64,000 nt of DNA from Jaltomata sinuosa (GCA_003996215.1 QJPP01001773.1:62001-126000); one strand, 5' to 3'. Positions 11,318 to 23,058 are shown, numbered from the stretch's first letter. Notes: generated by a model not told the origin, from the letters alone. Made by a program: numbers and translations.

Positions 11318-12838
11318 TGCCCACGAGTCCTTCATCATGCTCGTTAAAGGACCCTATGCGATTGCAAAGACCAAGCTGGTTAGACCATAGAGATCATGAG
11401 GACTAGCCACACATTTGTAAAGAACAAGAGGGGAAAGGTTGAATCATGATCAAGGAAACAGACATCACGATCGCGTTGAACAAAGGATCAGGGACAACAT
11501 CGTGGTAGCAAAAATGGACTTTGCGATCGTGAAGAACAAAAGTACCAGGTCCGCAGGACCTTCATCGCAGTTGGGTGAAGGGACTTTGCGATCAATATTA
11601 AGGCCTGAGGCATGTACCTATAATTGCTACTAGCAGAAACACAAGAGGAAAAAGTCTCTAGGTGGGCCCACAGGGCTCATCCAGAACCTTGCGCGCGCAA
11701 ATGAACTATGCTAACATACTCAAAACAGCATTCTGGACTCAATGAAACTATCAGAAAATCCAACAAAGGTCAATTTAGCAAAAAGTAGGCCCAATGACCA
11801 AAACCAACCTTAAACCAAAGCAGAACTCAACACCAAAAAACAAGTACGGAAGCCTCGAGACCCACACCAAAGGTACCTCTAGCCCAAAGTCGACATTCTA
11901 GAACTAACAACACTAACAAAATTTCCATCCGAGGCTGTCTTCTCCGAATGTTGACCAAAGTCATACTTTCAAGCTCAACTTGCTAGAAAACACAAAAAAT
12001 AACCTTAAACCAAGACGAAAGCTCCGAGAATCCAACCAAGGGTCTATCTAAACCAAAATCCATTTTGCGAAGCCAACCGAACTATCAAAATTTGATTTTG
12101 AGTGCTTTTACCAAGAATATTGACCGAAGTGAATGATATCCTAAGTTAAGGCTCTAAAATAGGGAAACGACCATAACGATAAAATGAATGGCTAGGGCAC
12201 CGAACCACTAGTCCTAGAAAGCCATAAATGACTTGGGGCCGCTACTGGAATGCTTCAACAGTACAAGAAAATCATAAACATGGGAATGATTGAAAGGGTC
12301 ATTATAATTTCTAGCATTGATTTGTGGTGGAAATTTCAAATCCCCATTATTGAATTATTATCCAATTTATGAACTCCTCTTTCAAGCAAGTACAAAATTA
12401 ATAAACTAAATTAATGTTTGCATTCATCAATTTTATAATTAAAGCATGAAGAATTCAGTAGACTCATACTCAATAATCGATTATAAGCTTAATTAATCAA
12501 CACCCATTCCCAATTTCAAACATGCATCATGCACACACCCTAGAATAGAATTTAGCTACTCATATCAAAGGAATAAGAGAATATAACAATTGGGTTTCCT
12601 AAAATTTCATTCATTCTGTAAGGTAAGTTCAAATTCCAAGCTCCAAATTGCTTACAAATGGTGTTTTTCAATGAGGAAGAAGAAGAAAGAAAGTGTACTC
12701 TCTCAAATCTTCCTTGGGAAAGTAAAAACTGATGAATAATTCTTAGTACATACCCTAAAAGGGTTTAGAACTTTCTTAAATACTTCACACATAATTGGAC
12801 AAAATTACTCTTTGGGGCATGTATGATGGAAGTGCGAT

Positions 12839-12881
12839 GGCACCTGTGATCGCCCCTTGAGGTTTGCGGATCACAGGTGCC
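12839..12881. repeat. Perfect 13-bp inverted repeat (hairpin)
   Basis: GGCACCTGTGATC at 12839-12851 and GATCACAGGTGCC at 12869-12881 are perfect reverse complements with a 17-base loop. They lie in the leader part of the Athila-like LTR fragment, so a transcript could fold here. Confidence 0.9.
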
Positions 12882-13009
12882 CATCTTATCAGGTAGTAAA
12901 GTTCCAGTAGTGTGCCAGTCAGGTGCAAGGGGATGGGATATCTCCCTTGAAAAAGTATGGATCACATGTGAGTGACTGCTCAGGCAGTTTCTGATCCTCC
13001 ATGTGCAAT

Positions 13010-13032
13010 GGCACCTGTGAAATGCAGGTGCC
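13010..13032. repeat. 8-bp inverted repeat of the same motif
   Basis: GGCACCTG (13010-13017) and CAGGTGCC (13025-13032) are exact reverse complements with a 7-base loop. It repeats the arm motif of the hairpin at 12839-12881. Confidence 0.85.
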
Positions 13033-13266
13033 TCTTTACGGCTAACACTTTACTTTGCCTCTCTTTAGAGATTCTTCCCCTTACGATCACCTTCATGCTT
13101 TAACTCCATTTTAAGCTCTTTGGGTTCAACTCCTTTGCATTCTTCATTTTCCCAAGAGTATATGTATTTGCATCAGTAACGACAATAAGTACCTCTAATT
13201 CTTATCAAAACATGTCAATAATTCATGAATAAAGTCTCAATAAGTTAGTAGAGTACCAACTTATCA

Positions 13267-13427
13267 CCTTCCCGGTCAAGGGATGATTTTTAGGCCGAGA
13301 TATACTTGTTGGTCTTGTAGATTGTATGTGTCTACTATACGCCATTGGCAAATAGTTCAACAGGGTCGACTTTGGCATATATTTTGGCATTAGGTGCATG
13401 TTTCACCCCCGAGTTTGGGGTATGACA
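13267..13427 (+). repeat. 5' LTR remnant of element 2
   Basis: Only the U5 end remains. It aligns with 21319-21479: gccgagatatacttg, then aaatagttca, then the end tttggggtatgaca against tttggagcgtgaca. The left edge coincides with the TG end of the minus-strand Athila-like LTR at 13266. Confidence 0.85.
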
Positions 13428-13430
13428 AAC

Positions 13431-13443
13431 TTGGTAATAGAGA
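13431..13443 (+). other. Primer-binding site of element 2
   Basis: The sequence ttggtaatagaga begins three bases after the 5' LTR end. It resembles the TGGTATC-type initiator Met tRNA site seen in element 4B with two or three changes. Confidence 0.55.
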
Positions 13444-13643
13444 CACATTGTATTGTAAGGAGTCTGCAAGCCATGTCTTGTAATTTATTGATTATAAGTG
13501 TGTTGTGCACCATATTTTATAAGTAGAAAGCTATATAACTTGTTCAAGAAAGTTACCCTTCTTTTGCTCAAATCGTGTTGTAGAGCTGAGTCATAAGGGT
13601 TGAGTTCTTCAGCTTATGAATATTATTATTCTTATACAGAGAA

Positions 13644-14830
13644 ATGCTAGTGACTCATCAAATAGTAGCTGGTCAAAAGACAGATGCACGCGCAGGCGAG
13701 GGTACCAGCAGGGTACCACCTACTGAGGCAATTCAGTCGGAGGTAGTAGGAGAGATATCTTCATATTCCTCCCCAACTTCAGCTCCACATCAGGAGGCCT
13801 CAGTAGCTACTAGACCTCCAATAGCACCGCTATCTTCTCCGATCTGTACAGATCAGGAGTTCAGGAGTGCACTTGATATGCTGGCTTGGTTAAAAGCCAC
13901 TAAGCGCCAGCCTATTATGCCAGACATAATCGGACCTTCTGAGGGGCTTGGAAGTTTGAGGGTTTGAGAGTTCCTTGCCTTGAGTCCTCCCCAGTATAGA
14001 GGACCCTCAGAACTTTATAGATTAGCTTCACAGGATATTCATTCATGCATGCATCACCCAACTAATTTAGTTGAGTTAGCAGCATTCTAGTTGTGTGATA
14101 TAACAATATTGTGGCATGAGAGTTGGGAGAGATTTAGGGGGAATGATGCACCTCTTACCACCTAGGACATTTTCACGAAGGCCTTCATAGATCACTATTT
14201 GCCATAAGAGATATAAGATGTCAGAGTAGACCAGTTTCTGAATCTTTCGCAGGGCCATATGAGTGCCCAAAAGTATGCCTTGAGATTTGATTCTTTGGCT
14301 AGATATGCACTAGCATATGTTGATATGATGCATGACAAGGTATGTTGATTAGTTGGAGGGCTTGCTTTAGACTATACTGAGGCTTGTACCTTAGTAATAC
14401 TTAATAATGATATATATATATCTCGGGAATTCAAGCAGTGGGAGAGGACATAGAGAGGCTCCGACATCAATAGTATATGATTAAGAGTGTCAAGAGAGAG
14501 CACCAAAAGAGGTCTAGGCCTACAGGGTTTTCAGACAGAGGCTCAGGGTGGCTCGGGACCTCGATATTCAAAAAGACTACCTAGGCCCCCACCACAGCAG
14601 TCCCAGCGTAGAAGGTTGGATCTCCAGGGGTGGTTAGGTCTAGGTGAGAGCTCACGAGCATCAGGCTTGCATCAGTACAAGGTCCCATAGTAGTCTTGAT
14701 GATCTGTGTTACAGTGTGATACTTGCGGTAGAGAACATGCATGAAGATGCCTTTAGGGCTCTAGAACATGCTATTCTTGTGGTTGGAAGGATCATGTACA
14801 GAGATACTATCCATTAAGGGATAAAAACAA
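13644..14830 (+). pseudogene. Gag of element 2 (broken)
   Basis: An open N-terminal part at 13644-13967 (MLVTHQIVAGQKTDAR..., about 107 residues, Pro/Ser-rich) is followed by the capsid region with stops (about 13980-14480). Two zinc knuckles then occur in series near 14717-14815: CDTCGREHA-stop-RC and CYSCGWKDHVQRYY. The second has Tyr in place of its last Cys. The paired knuckles distinguish this element from element 1 and element 4A, where I see one. Confidence 0.8.
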
Positions 14831-14949
14831 TTTAGGACAAAGGGTAAGGTCAAATTTATAGTCTTTCTCAGTACATCCTGCAGATTCTAGGTTCAAGACT
14901 TTAGTAGGTAGAGGTCGAGGTCGAGGGGGAGCATCTAGTTTTGGCAGTG

Positions 14950-15400
14950 GCCAGAATTGCTCTTATGCATTGATTGGTTATCAGGATTTAGAGTCATCAC
15001 CAGATGTTTTGATAGGTATATTGAGTGTTTGCTCACACCTTGTTTATGCTTTGATAGATCCAGGCTCCACATTATCGTATGTTACCTAACTTGTCACTGG
15101 AAAGTTATGTATAGTACCAGAGTTATTGCAGTGACCTTTTGTGGTATTTACCCCTTTTAGAGACTCTATTATTGGTAGGAGGATTTATCGAGGTTGTACG
15201 ATAGAGATAGTTGACTGTCAAACCTTTGCAGACTTGATAAAGCGAGAGATGCTTGACTTTAATATTATTATGGGCATAGATTGGTTGTCATCTTGTTATG
15301 GTAATGTCGACTGTCAAGCTAAGTTATTAGATTCCACTTTCCAGGGGAGGTAGTTTTGGAGCTGAAGGGTAATGCAGCAACACTGGAAGGCAAGTTTATT
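14950..15400 (+). pseudogene. Protease of element 2
   Basis: The active-site stretch LIDPGSTLSYVT (Asp codon at 15057-15059) retains Asp and Gly. It is followed in another frame (15141-15353) by the flap and end of the protease: IGRRIYRGCTIEIVDC, then LDFNIIMGIDWLSS. A frameshift between the two blocks inactivates it. It would cleave the Gag-Pol polyprotein. Confidence 0.8.
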
Positions 15401-15479
15401 TTCTATCTTAAGGCAAAGAAATTGATCGCCAAAGGCTGCATTTATCATATTGTCTGAGTTTAAGATATTGATGATGAAC

Positions 15480-16400
15480 AACTTACTCTTTAATCTATTC
15501 TAGTGGTTAATGAGTTTCCATATGTGTTGCCATATGAGCTTCCTCATATTCCCCTAGAGCGTGAGATTGACTTAACTATTGATACGATGAAAGGTATTCA
15601 ACCGATTTTGATTCATCCTAATAAGATGGAACTAGCTTTGCTAAAGTAGTTAAAGGAGTAATTGAAGGACTTGCTTGATAAGGGCTTCATCAAGCCTAGT
15701 TCTTCACCGTGGGGTGCAACAGTAATATTTGTAAAAAAGAAAGAATTTTCACTAAGAATGATTATTAGCAACTGAACAAGGTGACTATTAAGAACAAATA
15801 CCCACTACTAAGGATTGATGACTTATTTGACTAGCTACAGGGTGCCAAATGTTTCTCAAAGATTGATTTACATTCAGGGTACCATTAGGCATGATTTTGA
15901 GAGAGTGATATTCTGATGACAGCCTTTAGGACCAAATATGTCCATTTTGAGTTTCTTGTGATATATTTTGGGTTAAGAAATGACCTAATAGTAATTATGG
16001 AAATGATGAATAGTATATTTAGGACATTTTTAGAATTATTTGCCATCCTGTTTATTGATGATATTCTGGTATATTCGCAGTCAAAGGCTGAGCATAGAGA
16101 CCATCTTCGTGCAGAGCTTCAGGTACTTTGAGATTAGAGGTTGTATGATAAGCTCTCAAAGTGTGAGTTCTGATTGCATTCCATAGCCTATTCAGGCCAT
16201 ATTTTATCAAATGCTGGTATTCAAGTTGATTCACAGAAGATTAAGGCCATGAAAACTTAGCCTAGGCCCACGACCCCAATGGAAGTGCATAGCTTTTTGG
16301 GGTCAGTAGGGTATTATAAAAGGTTCATGAAAGAATTCTCTTCACTTTCATTACCCTTGATGAATCTGAATCAAAAGAAATCTAAGTTTCAGTGACAGGC
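15480..16400 (+). pseudogene. Reverse transcriptase of element 2
   Basis: Fingers and palm are recognisable across stops: ELPHIPLEREIDL, the KGFIKPSSSPWGATVIFVKK block, KCFSKIDLHSGYH (first catalytic Asp present) and FAILFIDDILVYSQ (15916-16131, both Asp present). The thumb follows to about 16400 (FLGSVGYYKRF). The catalytic residues are intact, but stops near 15770, 15830 and 15888 break the frame. Confidence 0.85.
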
Positions 16401-16437
16401 AGCCTGTGAGCAGAGTTTATAGGAGCTAAAAGATAGA

Positions 16438-17000
16438 TTGACTTCAGCACCAATTTTGACCTTACAAAAGATTCCAAAGAGCTACGTGGTGTATTGTGAT
16501 GCTTCAGGCATCGGGTTGGGTTGTGTTCTGATACATAACAAAAATGTAATTGCTTACGCTTCTAGACAATTAATGAAGCATGAGAAGAACTATCTCACCT
16601 ATAATCTAGAGTTGGCTGCAGCTATTCATGCCCTACTAATTGGAGGCATTACTTGTATGGAGTTTATGTTTATATTTATTCAGATCATAAGAGACTCAAG
16701 TATATTCTTAGACAAAAAGAGTTGAACTTGCAACAGCGCCAATAGCTTGAATTGCAGAAAGATAAGGATGTGGCTATCTTATATCGTCCAGGGAAAGATA
16801 ATATAGTAGTGGATGCCCTCAGTCGTAAGTCAATGGGCAGTCTATCATATTTGGGAGCAGAAAAGCGAGAGATAGCCCAGGAGATCTATCATATAGTTAG
16901 TTTGGGGGTTAGATTATTAAACTCCTATGATAAAGGGGTCATAGTTAAGGACACAACAATATCATCTCTAGTTTTAGAGGTAAAGGCATGATAGCATGAG
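16438..17000 (+). pseudogene. RNase H domain of element 2
   Basis: The frame at 16438-16725 carries VVYCDASGIGLGCVLIHNKN with the first catalytic Asp, then IAYASRQLMKHEKNYLTYN. A second block at 16752-16991 reads VAILYRPGKDNIVVDALSRK, the end of the RNase H fold, and then the linker to integrase. A frameshift lies between them near 16690. Confidence 0.87.
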
Positions 17001-17079
17001 GATCCCAACTTAGAGCAGCTCAGAGGTAAGGCTTAGCAGGAAGAGTCTTTAACTATTGATGTAGTAAGAGATGGAATCC

Positions 17080-18060
17080 TTAGTTACACATATCAATTAT
17101 ATGTTCTGGATGTTGCAGTGCTTTAGCATCAGAATATGGAAGAGGTACACCATTCTCGCTACTATATTCACCCTGGATCCACAAAAATGTATCATAATAT
17201 TAAGAAGATTTATTGGTGGCCGAGAATAAAGAGGGATATAGCTGAGTTTGTGGAATAGTTCCCCAATTGTCAGCTAGTAAAGGTAGAGGATCAGAAGCCC
17301 AGTGGGATAACTTAGTACATAGCTATTCCATTGTAGTAGTGGGAGGAAGGAATAAATATGGATTTTGTCAAAGGCTTATCTCGTTCGCGATGGAAGTTTG
17401 ATTCTATATGTGTGATTGTTAATAGGCTGAAAAATCAGCCCATTTCTTGCCTGTCAAGACTATATTCTTGGCTAATGATTATGCTAGGTTATATGTTAGA
17501 GAAATAGTCATACTACATGGTGTCCTATTATTGATTATTTCAGATCGAGGGGTTCAATTTACAACAGATTTCTAGAGATCCTTCCAGAATGGTCCGGGTA
17601 CTCAGGTTAATCATGGTACAACTTTTCATCCTCAAACTGATGGATAAGCCAAATGTATGATCCAGATGCTCGAGCACATGTTATAGGCATGTGTACAAGA
17701 TTTCAGGGGGAACTGGGATGATCACTTGTTGCTTATTGAGTTCGCTTATAATAACAGTTATAACTCCAACATTGGTATGGCACCATATGAGACTTTATAT
17801 GGGCAAAAATGTCGATCCCCTCTTAGTTGGTTTGAGATTGGACAGTCAGGGTTTCTTGGACTGATATAGTGCAGTACGCTGTGGAAAAGGTTAAGCTGAT
17901 CACAGAACAATTATTGATAGCTCAGAGCCACCAGAAATCATATTCAGATGTTAGGCGATAGGACATAGAGTTTAATGTTGATGACTGGGTCATTTTGAAG
18001 GTTTTGCTAGTGAAGGGCATTATGAAATTTGGCAGGAAGGGCAAGTTGTGCCCTCGATAT
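17080..18060 (+). pseudogene. Integrase of element 2
   Basis: The zinc-binding part (HSRYYIHPGSTKMYH, IYWWPRIKRDIAEF) spans about 17150-17280. The core has Asp in INMDFVKGLS and Asp in IISDRGVQFTT, but the catalytic Glu is Lys: the line after HPQTDG reads stop-A-K-C-M-I-Q near 17650. The core's end and the C-terminal block (LLIEFAYNNSYNSNIGMAPY, then FNVDDWVILKV) follow. It is dead both by stops and by loss of the catalytic residue. Confidence 0.85.
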
Positions 18061-18149
18061 ATTGGGCCTTACTGTATCATGTGACGAATAGGCAGAGTTG
18101 CTTACTAGATAAACTTGCCTCAAGAATTAGAAGCAGTGTACCCAGTCTT

Positions 18150-18419
18150 TCATGTTTCTATGTTCCGAAAGTGTATCGGAGATCCATCACATATAGTACC
18201 AACAACAGATGTTCATATTTTAGAGGAACTATATTATGAAAAAATCCTATTTCCATAGTAGATCACAAGATTAGAAGATTACATAATAAGAATACAACTT
18301 CAGTTAAAGTGTTATGTCAAAACCATAATATCAAGGAGATGACATGGGAAGCTAAAAAGGACATACAGACCAGATATCCTCACTTGTTCACCGCTTCAGA
18401 TGATGTTCAGAACCAATAG
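18150..18419 (+). pseudogene. Chromodomain-like C-terminus of element 2
   Basis: After a frameshift near 18060 the pol polyprotein ends with IVDHKIRRLHNKNTTSVKVL, then IKEMTWEAKKDIQTRYPHLF and a stop at 18417-18419. The arrangement of a short beta-rich block followed by an acidic TWEAE-like helix fits the chromodomain that ends Tekay/Del-type integrases. Confidence 0.75.
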
Positions 18420-18532
18420 ATAATAGACCCCTATTTGAGTAGTTGAGGTATGTTAACTTTATATTATATGTGTTCTTATATTGTTCTCTGTGATGCCATG
18501 CCCATTATCATCATTCGTGGAAGAATGTCCCT

Positions 18533-18545
18533 AAGGGGGGGGGGA
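18533..18545 (+). other. Polypurine tract of element 2
   Basis: The tract aagggggggggga contains ten consecutive G and abuts the LTR start TGTAACACC at 18546. It primes plus-strand DNA synthesis. Confidence 0.85.
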
Positions 18546-21479
18546 TGTAACACCCCACCCGTTTGAAAGTTAAATTAACTCATACTTTTGGAATAAGACT
18601 AAGAGTACTTTATAGGTTAGGAAGAATGTTTTATGAGGTATTTTGATTTCACTATGGTCGTATGTTAAGTTTTGAAGTCAAGCAAGTTACAAAATAAAAG
18701 TCGGAAAAAGTTATTGTAAATTCCTTTAAGGAATTCTCTTAAAATTTAGGTGAAATGTCATGGGGTTTTTCTGTCAATATATAACGAGTTAGTGGGATCC
18801 CACTTATGAAATTTAAGGCCTACGAGTATAGTTTCTAAAGCATCAAACCATTTATTCATATGACTTCAGAATAAGGAGATATTCGCATTTTTGTAAAACT
18901 GCACAAGCAGGCATGTCAATGTGGGCCCAAGTCAGTGGAATGGATATATATTGAGATTTCAGTTTTGAAAAATCATTTTCTCTTCAAATTACTTCGTACC
19001 AAACCTTAATAAATAGCTGAACTTATCCCTATACCAAAATACTCCCTAATTTTTGCCAACTAGAGCTTAAGGGATTCTCAAAAGTTGTTTTACACATTGA
19101 GCTCATCGTCTTGACATATGTTTCATCGTGTTTTGTGTGGTGCTTCTCTTTTGGGGTTTGGACATCGAGGTTTCCAGGAGATTAGTGATATTGGGAAGTA
19201 TCTACGGAGTTACATTGTCAATGTAAGAATCCCGTACACTTATCTATTTGTTGAATCGAGATTCTAAGCTTCTAGTTATGAAAAGTCATAGTTGCCGATG
19301 ACTTGTAGTAGTTTCTTGTTGGTTTTTGCTTCGGTTGTTGTTACTTCAAGGAGGAAGATTGTTTAACTTGGGAATTCAGTTCCTTTTGTCTAGGAAATAT
19401 TCCCCCCCACAACCCTCCTTCGTAATTACATGTTCTAGTATCATTTTTACAACTTTCCGAGCCACAATGTGGTTTTTTGATACAGTGCCTTTGGACAACC
19501 ATTTTATCTTATTACGTTTGGTTATTATTATTGTGTACTAATTGTGTTAAGGTGTTGGAGGTATTGGAAAGTTTGTGTGATTCTTATTGGAGTCGCGTAC
19601 GCTAGTTATTAAATTGAACAACATGAAGTACGCCTTGTTATATTCTTTCGAGAGCCCGTCACTCCTTCAAGATGTTTAGGAATATCTTCATTGGATATAG
19701 CTGTTGTTTATTGTTATTATTGGCCAAATTTTGTGCTTTGGACTTGGATGGTCATGAGTGGTATATTAACAAACCTTATCGATTGACTTTGGCTCATTCT
19801 TGCAGCCTTATTGATTATCGCATTTGTTGCTTTACCTTTGGTTGGTCAAGTTTCCTAGAGACACATTTGGGGCTTCAGTTAAAAGGTATGTTAAGGCTTT
19901 CTTTTAACTTTTTGGCATGACCTTTAAGTCCAAAGCTTGTATAGCCTATGAATGTTATTATTTTACCTGTGGCCTTATAGTATTGGGTTTTGCTCCGTAG
20001 CATGATATATCGACTATCAACAACATTCTATTCCTTACTTAGCAACCAAAAAAAGCATGTTATGATCGCATTGAGGTCACCTGTGATTACATGATATTAT
20101 TGTGTTATTATTATAGCCTTGTTGCCTCCTATGAGCTTCTTTTGGCCTCAGCAGACACTGAAACTGTAGGGTTTTGGAGGCTATATGCTTGTTACTATTA
20201 CCATTCCTTCGGGCTGGGAAAACTGTACCTATGGGATGAGCAGGTTGTACCTATAGGGCAGCAGGTATATTATATTACCATTCCTTTGGATCGGACAGAC
20301 CGTACCTACGAGATGGTAAGGCTATACCTATGGGGTAGTAGTTACATTATATTACTATGCCTTAGGGATGGGTATACCGTGCCTATGAGGCGGGTAGATC
20401 GTACCTACAGGATGGGCAGGCATTACCTACGGGGCAACACTTATATTGTACCAAAGAACCTCAAAGTTGTACTGATTCATGACACATGTACATTCAGACA
20501 ATTCAGATTAGATCATCACTGGGGTCCAGGTAAGGTGGCCAGTATGGGTATTTAGCGAGTGTTTGAACTCCTTAGGACTTGTAGAGATGGTGTGTTGTTT
20601 GTACCTGCCAGTCTTATAGGATCTAGGTCGGGTTATTCTTTGCTACGTGTTTAAATTCTTCATTATTGCAAAGGTACAATATTGTACTTTTGTGTTCCTC
20701 CGACCCTTTTTGTTCAGTCGTTACACTTCAGTTTCAGTTTTCAGTTTTCCTTACTTTCTCAGTACATTATTTCGTGCTGACACCCTATTGCCTTGGGGTG
20801 CTGCATTCATGCCTGCATGATCTGAATGATGACCACATTGACCATCTTGGTAGTATATCCGAGCTTAAAGCGAGTTGGTTGACTCCTTTCTTTCCATGGG
20901 TCGCCAGAGTATCATAGGTTGTCCCTTTTTGTTGTTTATAGTTTTTGGGTAGGTTGGGGCCTTGTTCCACCAAAGTATTGTATTCATAGAGGCTTGCAGA
21001 CTAGTCGGTTGGGTTGTATAGCTACGATGGTGACCATTTTTTCCTAGTATATTGATTAGTTGTATCTTGTTGGTATGTTCGGCCTTGTTATTGTTGTTGT
21101 TGATACTTTAGCAGCTAGTTGGCCTAGTATACATTGTATATACCTATTTTCGCTTATGTGTAGAAATCATTGTGGCCTTCAAGGCTCACATAGCATTTAT
21201 GATTTTCTAGATATCATGGAGGCCTCGATGGCCCAAATAGGACTTACATGCTACCTGATTATTGCTTTATATAAACTGTTGGGAGTAGCTATTTTCTTTC
21301 TAGAGCTATTGACAGGGGCCTTGCCGGCCAAGGGCTAATTTTTAAGCCGAGATATACTTGTTTGTTTTCTTGATTGTGCGTGGCTGCTATGCGCCTTTGG
21401 TAAATAGTTCAGCAGGGTTTACTTTGGCCTATGTTTTGGCATTAGGTGCCAGTTGCGTCCCCGAGTTTGGAGCGTGACA
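18546..21479 (+). repeat. 3' LTR of element 2
   Basis: This LTR of 2934 bp runs from TGTAACACCCC to GAGCGTGACA. Its end matches the 13267-13427 stub. It contains a tandem block of three units of about 77 bp or more (20201-20450). The open frames in it (for example 19672-19920 and 20091-20555) lie inside the LTR, do not match the coding part of the element and look like chance. Confidence 0.9.
20201..20450 (+). repeat. Tandem repeat of about 77 bp in the element 2 LTR
   Basis: Units begin at 20201 and 20278 (ccattcct) and 20355 (ctatgcct). Each contains two or more copies of gtacctatggg-like sub-repeats and ends ttatatta. The third unit is longer, about 96 bp. The copies are diverged. Confidence 0.8.
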
Positions 21480-21921
21480 AACACAACCCAAATATGCTAC
21501 CCAATTGGAAATGGCATTCTAGACTCAACATAATCATTGAAATGACCAATTGAGGCCATCTTGATGAAGTATTGACCAAAGTCAGCAACTTTCTATTTTT
21601 TCATAAAAACCACCAAAGTATCCAAAACAAGTTCAAAAGCCTCGAGACCCAAATCAAAGGCCCACTAGCCCAAAATCCATATTCTGGAGCTAACAACACT
21701 GACAAAATTTTTATCCAAGCCTATTTATTTAGAATATTGAATAAAGTCAAATATTTTAACTTTAGAGTTCCAAAAGAGGGGAACTTTTCTAAAACCCAAC
21801 CAAACACCTCGAGAAGTGTGTCACCCATCTCAACAAGTCATATAAGCAGTTAGAAGCTATGGGAAGGGTCGAAATAGTGAAAATGCACAAAAAAGAGAAA
21901 ATGACCATGACGGTCATTACA
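21480..21921 (-). repeat. Tekay-type LTR fragment, minus strand
   Basis: This aligns with the outer part of the element 1 LTR (about 11690-12306): tggcattctagactcaac, ctggagctaacaacactgac, and the end gaccatgacggtcattaca, which on the minus strand gives the LTR start TGTAATGACC. Element 2 abuts it on the left. Confidence 0.75.
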
Positions 21922-22658
21922 AGCGCTAAATGGAGTAAGTATATGGAATGTACTATATGTAAATAACTGAATGAAACAATAACTACTATCTAATATGGCT
22001 GAACAACTGAGACATAAATAAGATGGATGAAAAGATCATTAGATAACTAAACAATGAGGCATACACCATATTGATTATTTGAATCACAATATGATTGAGA
22101 ACTAAGTCATGGGGTAACTAAGTATCTGAACATAGGATATTTGAATGTCTGAATCATAGTGAAACTGTATAGCTATATGATCAAGTGATCTAAATCATGA
22201 GAAGGTCCGAGTATCTAAAGCATAAAATATATTGTCTATATAGTTTTGTAACGATTTTTCAAAGAAAAAATGGCCTTATTCCAAAATCATATATCATAAA
22301 ACATAATTCATAATAGCCCTTATCATTTAATAAAACATCATACTTTTTAGGATTACCACTCGACATAACCACTATGAGAGCAAATGGATTCTGATCTTGA
22401 CCTGGTCAGCTAAGCCATATCATACCTTTCTAGGTATGAGACATATATGACATGACTTTGCTAGCAAAGGATCCATAATAAGCCCGATCAGGGCACATGA
22501 AAAAGTCTCCCAAACATACAAAAAGATCCATAATCTATGTTGGCAAACATAGTATTGGGGTATGTGTTTTCTGAACCCATACCTTCTCGGTGTTAACCAT
22601 TACTCCAAAAACATTCATGAAATAGCTTTAAGCTCATATATCATAATTTAGACCTTTT

Positions 22659-22785
22659 GGCTCATGTTCATAGTTTTGCCACTTTAGGCCCATGTTCATA
22701 GATTAGGCAGTTTAGGCTCATATTCATAGATTAACCACTTTAGGCTCATGTTCATTGGTTAGCCATCTAGGCTTATATTCAGAAG
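22659..22785. repeat. 28-bp minisatellite
   Basis: GG of the core ggctcatgttcata recurs at 22659, 22687, 22715, 22743 and 22770, giving periods of 28, 28, 28 and 27. Confidence 0.88.
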
Positions 22786-22994
22786 GTATATTGTGGATCC
22801 TTGAACTCAAAATCATATGAAAATCATGGGTCTAGGTTTTTAAGTCAAAACATTATTTTCAATATCATGTCAAAAATCATAATGTAAACTTGTAAGCATT
22901 CATGCGGTAGTTTCATAAAACATGAGATAAGTTCATAAATCATAAGTTGGATTTGTGAACATGAGAATTCATAAATATAAAGATTCATATATAT

Positions 22995-23058
22995 GAGGAT
23001 TCATAAACATGAGGATTCATCGACATGAGGATTCATAAATGTGAGGAGTCATAGACAT
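22995..23058. repeat. 16-bp minisatellite
   Basis: Four adjacent units start at 22995, 23011, 23027 and 23043 with consensus gaggattcataaacat. Degenerate units lie at about 22960-22994. Confidence 0.88.

Larger units (their letters stand above)
1..12306 (-). mobile_element. Ty3/gypsy chromodomain (Tekay/Del-type) retrotransposon, element 1
   Basis: This is a minus-strand LTR retrotransposon. Read on the minus strand the order is 5' LTR (12306-8648), a weak primer site, gag, protease, RT, RNase H, integrase, chromodomain, polypurine tract, then a 3' LTR that leaves the window at base 1. The gag-PR-RT-RH-INT order and the C-terminal chromodomain are characteristic of plant chromoviruses. All reading frames are broken. 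The two LTRs differ at roughly one base in ten over the 300 bases I compared (window start against about 10240), so the insertion is old. The pol gene contains an internal tandem triplication (4640-6702). The outer flank is not visible on the left, so a target-site duplication cannot be tested. Confidence 0.93.
8648..12306 (-). repeat. 5' LTR of element 1
   Basis: This LTR is about 3.66 kb and complete. On the minus strand it runs from TATAATGACC at 12306 (the TG of the terminus is mutated to TA; the other LTR keeps TGTAATGACC) to GTGACA at 8648. Its outer 2 kb aligns with window bases 1-2043. It includes an (AT)24 microsatellite (9275-9322), a TATA box (11307-11317) and the GC-rich leader with gatcgcg motifs (about 11330-11610). 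Its family also occurs at 29863, 43739, 46771 and 57581. Confidence 0.9.
12307..13266 (-). repeat. Athila-like LTR fragment, minus strand
   Basis: The reverse complement starts at 13266 with TGATAAGTTGGTA and then tracks the LTR of element 6 (59882 on): CTACTAACTTATTGAGACTT, then further blocks around the leader and the gagtagctaaat / tgcaaacatt region. About 960 bp of the roughly 1.5 kb LTR remain; the end toward 12307 is lost. It separates the outer end of element 1 from the remnant 5' LTR of element 2, so it inserted into, or was joined to, the element 2 LTR. Short frames here are chance. Confidence 0.78.
13267..21479 (+). mobile_element. Ty3/gypsy chromodomain retrotransposon, element 2
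   Basis: This is a plus-strand element with a 161-bp 5' LTR stub (13267-13427), a primer site, gag, protease, RT, RNase H, integrase, a chromodomain-like tail, a 10-G polypurine tract and a complete 3' LTR (18546-21479). Its LTR starts TGTAACACC and is not the element 1 family. Most of the 5' LTR was lost where the Athila-like fragment now lies. All genes carry stops. The bases right of the 3' LTR are aacac; the left flank that would test a target duplication is gone. Confidence 0.92.
21922..23058. repeat. LTR-like debris with minisatellites
   Basis: No gene is seen. The sequence is AT-rich and contains two minisatellites: five units of 28 bp at 22659-22785 (ggctcatgttcatag core) and four or more units of 16 bp at 22995-23058 (gaggattcataaacat), with weaker units just upstream. 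The texture resembles the inner part of a gypsy LTR, but I found no matching copy in the window, so the family is unknown. Confidence 0.5.

Noticed and set aside
20091..20555. A 154-residue open frame in the element 2 LTR
   Set aside because: It spans the 77-bp tandem repeats, so its length comes from repetition without stops. It has no recognisable domain.
22659..23058. CRISPR-like direct repeats
   Set aside because: The repeats are contiguous minisatellites (28 and 16 bp) with no unique spacers, in plant LTR-like DNA.
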